From Gemmatimonadota bacterium (GTDB taxonomy: Bacteria > Gemmatimonadota > Gemmatimonadetes > Gemmatimonadales > Gemmatimonadaceae): a stretch of 64,000 bases of DNA. Positions 55,384 through 64,000 of the stretch are shown in pieces (within the stretch, counting starts at the first letter, position 1; each line of letters starts with the position of its first letter). The stretch lies in contig JAIOPJ010000013.1 in assembly GCA_021413975.1 (NCBI GenBank), positions 1-64,000 on the forward strand, given 5' to 3'. The notes beneath the pieces were generated by a model. That model was not told the DNA's origin, ran no database searches, and saw only the letters and a program-made list of their open reading frames with translations. The translations under genes and the position numbers were made by a program.

Positions 55384-56367
55384 ATGCGCCTCCTTCGTTC
55401 CCTCCTGTTCGTCGTCACGGTGGCACTCGCCGGCTCGCCCATGGGCGCGCAGGGCCGCGCCACGCGCGACGCCGAGGTCCGCGCGACCCCGGACGGGAAC
55501 GTCATCGCCACGGTCCAGTCGGGCACCACCTGGCGGACCAACGGCGTGCGTGGAGGCTTCACGCGCGCCACCCTCGAAGGGTGGATCGACGCCTCCCGGC
55601 TCGGTGCCGGTCGCGATTCCTTCCCGGCCAGCATCGGCGGGACCGGGACGCTGCGGCTGCGCGCGGAACCCTCGCTCAACGGCCGCATCCTCGCGGTCTT
55701 CGAGGCGGGGGCCGGCATCCGCGTCCTCGAACGACGCGGCGACTGGGCGAGGATCCGTCGCGACGGGTGGATCCCGACGTCGGCGATCGCGGCTCGTGCG
55801 CAGCCGGCCACGGCCGCGCCGGTCCCCACGGAGCCCGAGGAGCCGGCGACCGCACCGGCTCGCGATGGGGCCCTGCGCGCGAGCAAGGCGCTCCCGCTCA
55901 GCCTCGCGCCGGGAACGACCGCCATCGGTTCGCTCGACGCCGGCGCCGTCGTCGATCCGATCGCCCGCGATCGCGGCTGGGTCCGCGTGCGAGTCGAGGC
56001 GTGGGTGCCCGAGAGCCTGCTCGTCCCCGCCGACTCGTCGTACCAGGCGGCACTCACCGCGGCCGATCTGCGGCTCGACCCCGAGCGGGTCCGCGGCCGC
56101 ATCGTGCGCTGGCAGGTGCAGGTGATCGGACTCCAGACGGCCGACGGCCTGCGACGGGCGCTCGTGCCGGACGAACCGTACCTCCTCGCGATGGGACCGT
56201 CGGGCGAGAACGCCATGCTCTATCTCGCCGTCCCACCCGCACTGCTCGAGCAGTCCAGGGCGATCGCACCGCTCACGAACGTCACCGTCACGGCCCGCGT
56301 CCGCAACGGCCGCTCACAGCCCACGGGCGCTCCGGTGCTGGACCTCCTGTCCATCGTCAAGCGATGA
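55384..56367 (+). CDS. Exported protein with SH3-like repeats
   Basis: Signal peptide; successive SH3b-like segments (ATRDAEVRATPDGNVIATVQSGTTW; TGTLRLRAEPSLNGRILAVFEAGAGIRVLERRGDWARIRRDGWI). Confidence 0.7.
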   Translation: MRLLRSLLFVVTVALAGSPMGAQGRATRDAEVRATPDGNVIATVQSGTTWRTNGVRGGFTRATLEGWIDASRLGAGRDSFPASIGGTGTLRLRAEPSLNGRILAVFEAGAGIRVLERRGDWARIRRDGWIPTSAIAARAQPATAAPVPTEPEEPATAPARDGALRASKALPLSLAPGTTAIGSLDAGAVVDPIARDRGWVRVRVEAWVPESLLVPADSSYQAALTAADLRLDPERVRGRIVRWQVQVIGLQTADGLRRALVPDEPYLLAMGPSGENAMLYLAVPPALLEQSRAIAPLTNVTVTARVRNGRSQPTGAPVLDLLSIVKR

Positions 56368-56864
56368 AGCCGTTCGCCGCCCTCATCGCGCTCGCCCTCG
56401 CGCTCGCTCTCGGCAGCGCCGGCCTGCTCTCGTACCGACGCGCCGTCGGCGCCGAGATCGCGTCGATCGACGCGGCGCGCACCGCCGCGGCCGACCTGAC
56501 CGGGGACGCCCGTCTCATCGCCGAGATCGAGCGCATCCGGTTCGCACTCGAACAGGCCCGGAGCCAGCCGGCGAAGACCGCCGAGGCGCACCTCGCCCTG
56601 GCGCTCGGCGAGGGTCTGCTCACGCTCGAGCGCGGTGATATCGTCTTCCGCACGGCGACCGTGCAGGCCCAGGTGCCGCGCGGGGTCCATCTCGTCGAGA
56701 AGGTCGAGGACCGCCTCATCACCCTCTCCGGCGGGATCAGACTGCACCCTACCACCGGCGGCGACTCCCTCCCGGTCGCGCAGGGTGAGATCCGCGTCCC
56801 GAGAGCCGACTTCCTCGCGATCCGCCCGAACCTCCGACCCGGCCAGTCGGCCTACTTCTTCTAG
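56364..56864 (+). CDS. Hypothetical exported/membrane-anchored protein
   Basis: ATGA overlap; TM KPFAALIALALALALGSAGLLSY. Confidence 0.65.
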   Translation: MKPFAALIALALALALGSAGLLSYRRAVGAEIASIDAARTAAADLTGDARLIAEIERIRFALEQARSQPAKTAEAHLALALGEGLLTLERGDIVFRTATVQAQVPRGVHLVEKVEDRLITLSGGIRLHPTTGGDSLPVAQGEIRVPRADFLAIRPNLRPGQSAYFF

Positions 56865-56866
56865 TC

Positions 56867-57715
56867 ATGCCGGATTCACTCAAGCGACTGCTCGTCCCGG
56901 GCCTGTTGGCGATCGTCTTCGCGGCGTTGATCGGGTGGCAATGGCCCGATGCGCGGCAGCGCGTCGCCGACCGGGAGGCGCTGCGGGCGGCCCTCGCCGG
57001 CGACTCGGCTCGTCTGGCGGAGGCCCGCAGCGAGGCCAAACGCGTCTCCGATTCGCTCGCTGCCTTCCTCGGCGGCCGAGCGGCGCGTGATTCCGCCGCC
57101 GACCTGGCGTACATCGTCGTCTCGATCGCCGACAACCGGCTCTGGTACCGTCGCGGCAATGAAGTGCTGTTCGAGACCCGGGTGGCCACGGGGACAGGGA
57201 AGTTCCTGGAGAAGGCCGGTGCGGGGAGTGAGCAGTGGAAGTTCGAGACGCCGCGCGGACGACTCGTGGTGCAACGCAAGGACGTCGAACCGGCCTGGGT
57301 CCCGCCCGACTGGCACTTCGTGGAGGCGGCCCAGAAGAAGAAGCTCGAAGTCGTGCGACTCGAGCGCGGCATGACCATTCCCGCGGAGAATGGAACTGTG
57401 GTCGTGGTGAGCGGTACCAATGTGGTCACTCGCTTTCCCGACGGGCGGGAAGTCCCGTTCGAAGTGAAGGAGGGGCGCGAGATCCGGGTCGGGAACAAGC
57501 TCATCGTCCCTCCGTTCGGTACGGTGCAACGCCGCTACCTCGAGGTCCTCGGAGCGAATCGGCTCTATCTGGGTGACGGCTACGGGATCCATGGGACGGA
57601 TGTTCCGTCGAGCATTGGCCGTTCGGCCAGTCACGGTTGCATCAGAGTGAGAAACGAGGATATCGAGACCCTGTTCCGCATCGTCGCCGTCGGGACTCCG
57701 GTGTACGTATACTGA
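56867..57715 (+). CDS. L,D-transpeptidase (YkuD domain)
   Basis: YGIHGTDVPSSIGRSASHGCIRVRNEDIETLF. Confidence 0.93.
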   Translation: MPDSLKRLLVPGLLAIVFAALIGWQWPDARQRVADREALRAALAGDSARLAEARSEAKRVSDSLAAFLGGRAARDSAADLAYIVVSIADNRLWYRRGNEVLFETRVATGTGKFLEKAGAGSEQWKFETPRGRLVVQRKDVEPAWVPPDWHFVEAAQKKKLEVVRLERGMTIPAENGTVVVVSGTNVVTRFPDGREVPFEVKEGREIRVGNKLIVPPFGTVQRRYLEVLGANRLYLGDGYGIHGTDVPSSIGRSASHGCIRVRNEDIETLFRIVAVGTPVYVY

Positions 57716-57748
57716 CCTAGTGGTCAGACACTCTGACCGCTAGGTCAG
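57712..57748. promoter_or_regulatory. Two tandem palindromic sites CTGACC-N4-GGTCAG, which also pair with each other as a 16-bp stem
   Basis: CTGACCtagtGGTCAG (57712-57727), acact, CTGACCgctaGGTCAG (57733-57748). Confidence 0.75.
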
Positions 57749-57857
57749 AATAAGGAAGATCAGCATTTCGCCGATAACTGTCACAATGGGACTATGGGCT
57801 GAATCGCCAGCCCGGTATCTTGCGTCCTCGTCGCGACACCAGCCCGAGGTCCTGTAC

Positions 57858-58790
57858 GTGCAAGTCTCATTTCGCAGTCTGGCGGTTCGTCGGGTCGCTC
57901 GCGCCTTCCTACTCTGCGCGATCGCGATCTTCGGCTCCGCTGCGGGCTCCGCTTCCGCGATGACGGCGCCGGGCGACCCGGTCATGCACGTCCCCGACTC
58001 GCTTCGGGGGCGGAGCGGTCGCCTGCTGTTCCGGATCCTGCGCTCTGAGATCGATCCGACGGTCGAGGTCGAGCCGCTGACGCGCCTCTTCGGTCCCGAC
58101 GCGCTCTCGCGTCCCGGCATCCTGGCGGTCCAGGACTCTCTCTCCGCCGATCCCTTCAGCTTCGCCAATCTCGTTCCCTTCGCGGTCAAGCAGAACGGCC
58201 GCGTGGGGCTCTATCAGGTGGGCCGCTGGCCGGCCGAGGTGCGGCGCCCGCGCGGCGACGCGTATCGCCTCCCGGAGGGCTTCATCGAGGTCAGCGAGTC
58301 GATGAGCAACGTCCGGGTGTCGACCCACTTCACGCTCGGGCAGTTCCTCACGAAGGATCAGCGCGACGTCTGGCCGAAGATGCTGCTGCTCGACGAGCGT
58401 CTCATCGACAAGCTTGAACTCGTGGTCTCCGAACTCCGGCTCGCCGGCATCAAGGCCGAGGGGCTCGGCGTGCTCTCCGGCTTCCGCACGCCGCAGTACA
58501 ATGCCCGTGGGCGGAACTCCGGACGCGCGACCGACAGCCGCCACCAGTACGGTGACGCCTCCGACGTCTACGTGGACGTGAACGGAGACGGGCGCATGGA
58601 CGACATCACGGGTGACCGGAAGGTGGACATCCGCGACGCGGTGCGTCTCGCGCGCATCGTCGAGCGGGTCGAGGCGAAGTATCCCGAGCTCACGGGTGGC
58701 CTTGGCGTCTACCGTGCGACCGGATCGCATGGCCCGTTCGTCCACATCGATGCCCGTGGCGAGCGCGCCCGGTGGGGCTTCCCGAAGTGA
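57858..58790 (+). CDS. M15-type (YcbK/DUF882-like) peptidase with dockerin/EF-hand-like insertion; start uncertain (track start 57786)
   Basis: VLSGFRTPQYNARGRNSGRATDSRHQYGDASDVYVDVNGDGRMDDITGDRKVDIRDAV...GPFVHIDARG. Confidence 0.8.
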   Translation: MQVSFRSLAVRRVARAFLLCAIAIFGSAAGSASAMTAPGDPVMHVPDSLRGRSGRLLFRILRSEIDPTVEVEPLTRLFGPDALSRPGILAVQDSLSADPFSFANLVPFAVKQNGRVGLYQVGRWPAEVRRPRGDAYRLPEGFIEVSESMSNVRVSTHFTLGQFLTKDQRDVWPKMLLLDERLIDKLELVVSELRLAGIKAEGLGVLSGFRTPQYNARGRNSGRATDSRHQYGDASDVYVDVNGDGRMDDITGDRKVDIRDAVRLARIVERVEAKYPELTGGLGVYRATGSHGPFVHIDARGERARWGFPK

Positions 58791-59149
58791 ACGACCTGCT
58801 CAAGGACCGGATCATGCGCCGGCTGGAGGTGCTGCCGGAGGAGCGACAGTACCAGGTCCTTGATTACATCGAGTTCCTCGAGAGCAAGTACGCCCAGCGG
58901 CAGGCTCCTGGTCCCAACGTGTTCCAGAAGTTCGCCGAGGGGGTCGAGGACACGCTCCGCGCGGGGAATGTCTCCGCCACGACCGTCGCCGAAGCGATGG
59001 GCTTCATGGCCAAGGCGATGGGCGTCCTGAACGGCGTCGCCGCCGCAGGAAAGTCGGTCGCGGCCGACATCGTCTCTCCCGCCAAGTCGTCCCGACCACC
59101 GGAAGCTGCGAAGGCGCCCGAGCCGCCGAAGGATTCCGCGACGCCGTAG
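58787..59149 (+). CDS. Small hypothetical protein
   Basis: LKDRIMRRLEVLPEERQYQVLDYIEFLESKYAQR; GTG start overlapping the previous stop (track start 58772). Confidence 0.6.
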   Translation: MNDLLKDRIMRRLEVLPEERQYQVLDYIEFLESKYAQRQAPGPNVFQKFAEGVEDTLRAGNVSATTVAEAMGFMAKAMGVLNGVAAAGKSVAADIVSPAKSSRPPEAAKAPEPPKDSATP

Positions 59150-60657
<1,508 letters not shown>

Positions 60658-60658
<1 letters not shown>

Positions 60659-62130
60659 TGTCCATCTGGTCAAAGAAGCCGCTCTCGATCCTCATGCAAG
60701 AGGCGAGCGCGGAGGGCGAGCATTCGCTGAAGCGCAGTCTCACGGCGATGAATCTCACCCTGCTCGGGGTCGGGGCGATCATCGGCGCCGGGATCTTCGT
60801 GCTCACCGGCACCGCCGCCGCCCAGCACGCCGGTCCGGCGATCGTGATCTCCTTCCTCGTGGCCGGTGCGGGCTGCGCGTTCGCCGGGCTCTGCTACGCC
60901 GAGTTCGCGTCGATGATCCCGATCGCCGGTTCGGCGTACACCTACGGGTACGCGACGCTCGGGGAGCTGCTCGCGTGGATCATCGGCTGGGACCTGATCC
61001 TCGAGTACCTGTTCGCCGCCTCCACCGTCGCGGTCGGCTGGTCGGGCTACTTCGTGCAGTTCCTCGGCGACATCGGCATCGTCCTGCCGGCGTCACTGAC
61101 GAATGCGCCCTTCGGCGTCGAGGGCACCCACACGCTCGTGCGCACCGGGGCGATCGTGAACCTCCCCGCCGTGCTCCTCGTGCTCGGCCTGACCGCGCTC
61201 CTCGTGGTGGGCATCAGGGAGTCCGCGCGCCTGAACAACGTGATCGTCTACGTGAAGGTCGCGATCGTCCTGCTCGTGATCGGGTTCGGCGCCTTCTACG
61301 TCGACACGGCGAACTGGCACCCCTTCATCCCCGCGCAGTTGACCGACGCCACGGGCGCGCTCATTCCCGGGAAGTACGGCTGGAGCGGGATCTTCGCCGG
61401 CGCCGGTGTGATCTTCTTCGCCTACATCGGCTTCGATGCGGTCTCCACGGCGGCGCAGGAAGCCAAGAACCCCCAGCGCGACCTCCCGATCGGCATCCTC
61501 GCGTCGCTCGCGATCTGCACCGTCCTGTACATCCTGATGGCGCTCGTCATGACCGGCATGGTGCCCTTCATGCAGCTCGACGTCGCCGAACCGGTCTACG
61601 TCGCGCTCGACAGCGCCGGGCCGCAGCTGGCATGGCTCAAGTACTTCGCCACGCTCGGCGCGATCGCCGGACTGGCCTCCGTGGTCCTCGTGATGCTCAT
61701 GGGGCAACCGCGGATCTTCTACGCCATGTCCCGCGACGGCCTGCTCCCGCCGCTGTTCGGCAGGGTGCACCCCAAGTACCAGACGCCCTGGCTCGCCACG
61801 ATCGTCACCGGCGTGGTCGCGTCGGTGGTCGCCGGCCTCTTCCCGATCGGCCTCCTCGGACAGCTCGTCTCGATCGGCACGCTCTTCGCGTTCCTGATCG
61901 TCTGCGCGGGGATCCTCGTGCTGCGCTACCGCAGTCCCGAACTCAAGCGGCCGTTCCGCACGCCGTTCGTGCCGTTCGTACCGCTCGCGGGCATGGCGAT
62001 CTGCGGCTGGTTGATGTACAACCTGCCGACGGACACCTGGTGGCGACTCGGCATCTGGATGGGACTCGGGCTCGTGATCTACGCTTTCTACGGCCGATCG
62101 CACTCCAAGCTCGGGCGGGCCGGTGTCTGA
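60658..62130 (+). CDS. APC family amino acid permease (cationic amino acid transporter-like)
   Basis: LKRSLTAMNLTLLGVGAIIGAGIFVLTGTAAAQHAGPAIVISFLVAG. Confidence 0.92.
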
Positions 62131-63151
62131 GCTGTTGCAGGTCCCTGCGGCCCGCCGCGAGGCCATCCAGCGTCTCGCCGCAGAGCTCCGCCCGGGGATG
62201 ACCGTCGCGCTCTCCACGCACATCAACGCCGACGGCGACGGCTGTGGCTCGCAGACGGCGCTCGCGCGCCTCCTCGGCCAGATGGGTGTGCGCGCCGTGA
62301 TCGTGAACCCCACGCCCTGGCCCGAGCTGTTCCGCTGGCTCCTCGGCGACGACGTCGAGGACCGCTCCGCCGAAGGCGCCAAGGCGCTCAAGGGCGTCGA
62401 CCGGCTCATCGTACTGGACATCAGCGACGTGAGCCGCCTTGGGCATCTCGCCGAGGCGGTCCGCGCGCTGCCGGTGGACGCGCTGGTGATCGACCATCAC
62501 CTGCCCGGGGACGAACCGCCGGGCAAGACGATGCTCAGCGACACGGCCGCCTGCGCCACGGCCGAGCTGGTGTTCGACTTCGCGCGCGAGCGCGGACTCA
62601 CGATCACCACGCCGATCGCCAAGTCGCTCTACACGGCGCTCGTGACCGACACCGGAGGTTTCCGGTTCGGGAACACCTCGCCCCGCTGTCTGGCGGTCGC
62701 GGCGGAGCTCCTCACGGCGGGCGTCGACCCCGAACAGATGTACGCCCGCATCTACGGCAGCGTGCCGCTGGGCCGCATCCATCTCCTGCGCGACGCGCTC
62801 GACACGCTCGAGGTCGACATGGCGCACGGGATGGCCTGGGTGAAGGTCCTCGCGGGCGCGCTCGAGCGGCACGGGGTCTCCAGCGAGGACCTGGACGGGG
62901 TCGTGGAGCATCCGCGATCGATCGCGGGCGTGCGCCTCGCGATGCTCTTCCGCGACCTCGGGCACGGCAAGGTGAAGATCTCGTTCCGCAGCCTGGCAGG
63001 TGTGAACGTGAACACGCTCGCCCGGGCCTTCGGCGGTGGCGGGCACGCGCGCGCCTCCGGAGCGTTGGTCCCGGGAACGCTCGTCGAGGTCGAGGCGAGC
63101 GTGCTCGCCGAAGCGCGCCGGCTCCTCGAGTCCGGTGGGCTCGCCGACTGA
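62123..63151 (+). CDS. DHH/DHHA1 family phosphoesterase (NrnA-like, GTG start)
   Basis: THINADGDGCGSQTAL; VIDHHLPGD; TDTGGFRFGNTS; FGGGGHARASGA. Confidence 0.92.
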   Translation: MSELLQVPAARREAIQRLAAELRPGMTVALSTHINADGDGCGSQTALARLLGQMGVRAVIVNPTPWPELFRWLLGDDVEDRSAEGAKALKGVDRLIVLDISDVSRLGHLAEAVRALPVDALVIDHHLPGDEPPGKTMLSDTAACATAELVFDFARERGLTITTPIAKSLYTALVTDTGGFRFGNTSPRCLAVAAELLTAGVDPEQMYARIYGSVPLGRIHLLRDALDTLEVDMAHGMAWVKVLAGALERHGVSSEDLDGVVEHPRSIAGVRLAMLFRDLGHGKVKISFRSLAGVNVNTLARAFGGGGHARASGALVPGTLVEVEASVLAEARRLLESGGLAD

Positions 63152-63175
63152 CGCGGCGCTACCCGTACGTACCGC

Positions 63176-64000
63176 ATGAACCCCGGATCCCCCGACATGA
63201 CCGATACCCTGCAAGCACGCCTCGCCGAGGCGCTCGCCCCCATCGCCAATCCCCGCACCGGCGCGTCGATCTACCAGACGCAGCAGGTGCGTGACATCGC
63301 CGCCACGCGCGACGGCAAGGTGCGCGTCACGCTCCTGCTCGCCGCGCAGGACGACCCCACGCTCGCGCGGCAGGTGCGCCAGGCGCTCGAGAAGGTCGAC
63401 GGCGTGACCGACGTGCGAGTGGACGTGAAGGACGCCACGGAGGTCCCCGCCACGGGGTCCCCTGCCGCGCCCACCAAGTCCGCTCCGACCGCTCCCGGCA
63501 AGACGAGGAGCGCGTTGCCGATGATGGAGGCGCCCCAGCAGCCTCCCCGCGTCGCCGCGCCCACACCCGTCGCGTATCCCCGACTCGGCCGCATCATCGC
63601 CGTCTCGTCAGGCAAGGGCGGGGTCGGCAAGTCGACCGTCACCACGAACCTCGCGATCGCGCTGGCCAAGGCCGGCTATCGCGTGGGCCTGCTCGACGCC
63701 GACATCTACGGGCCGAACATCCCGCGGATGATGGGCGTGGACGAGGCCCCGCCGGTGCAGAACGAGAAGATCATGCCGCTCGAGGCGCATGGCGTGAAGA
63801 TCATCTCGATCGGGTTCCTGATCGAGCGCGACCAGCCGGCGATCTGGCGCGGCCCGATCGTGATGAAGATCCTCACGCAGTTCCTGCGCGACGTGGACTG
63901 GGGCGACCTCGACACGCTCCTCGTGGACATGCCCCCCGGCACCGGGGACGCCCAGCTCTCGCTCGTGCAGGCCACGCACATCGCCGGGGCGGTGATCGTC
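63176..64000 (+). CDS. Mrp/NBP35 family ATP-binding protein, 3'-truncated by the window (alternative start 63197)
   Basis: GRIIAVSSGKGGVGKSTVTTNLAIALAKAGYRVGLLDADIYGPNIPRMMG; LLVDMPPGTGDAQLSL. Confidence 0.93.
   Translation, partial: MNPGSPDMTDTLQARLAEALAPIANPRTGASIYQTQQVRDIAATRDGKVRVTLLLAAQDDPTLARQVRQALEKVDGVTDVRVDVKDATEVPATGSPAAPTKSAPTAPGKTRSALPMMEAPQQPPRVAAPTPVAYPRLGRIIAVSSGKGGVGKSTVTTNLAIALAKAGYRVGLLDADIYGPNIPRMMGVDEAPPVQNEKIMPLEAHGVKIISIGFLIERDQPAIWRGPIVMKILTQFLRDVDWGDLDTLLVDMPPGTGDAQLSLVQATHIAGAVIV

Overview
This 64 kb, high-GC, gene-dense bacterial window looks like chromosome from a Gemmatimonadota-type organism. That placement is inferred from gene content and style, not tested. I support about 50 protein-coding genes, no rRNA or tRNA, no CRISPR array, and no transposase or phage genes. 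In order, the main blocks are: (1) the 3' part of a giant DUF11-repeat surface protein with a predicted C-terminal outer-membrane barrel, overlapping a double-OmpA-domain protein; (2) a GH109-like Tat-exported enzyme, SSS symporter, sugar nucleotidyltransferase, galactokinase-like GHMP kinase and MFS transporter, a candidate (GalNAc-type) amino-sugar scavenging set; (3) minus-strand CstA, AAA ATPase, S9 peptidase and YbdD; (4) isocitrate dehydrogenase-like, metallophosphoesterase, SprT-like and DUF1003 genes; (5) YncE-like, TolC, MFP and RND genes; (6) acyl-CoA dehydrogenase, SDR, sterol desaturase, EtfBA and an EMO-like Fe-S oxidoreductase; (7) a minus-strand molybdenum-cofactor operon (MoeA, MobB, MobA, FdhD) that also carries a D,D-carboxypeptidase and a PTPS-like enzyme; (8) gpmI and cell-envelope genes (SH3, L,D-transpeptidase, M15 peptidase), then guaB, an APC permease, a DHH phosphoesterase and Mrp. 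The most interesting non-coding observations are: heptanucleotide-periodic intergenic tracts; a 153-bp element bounded by ~34-bp inverted CACCGAGG-type repeats; a duplicated CTGACC-N4-GGTCAG site with 21-bp spacing; and several -10-like TANNNT boxes 5-6 nt from start codons, suggesting leaderless transcripts. No single block is provably a new system. The best candidates for undescribed biology are the amino-sugar cassette, the CstA/peptidase/YbdD arrangement and the intergenic repeat elements.
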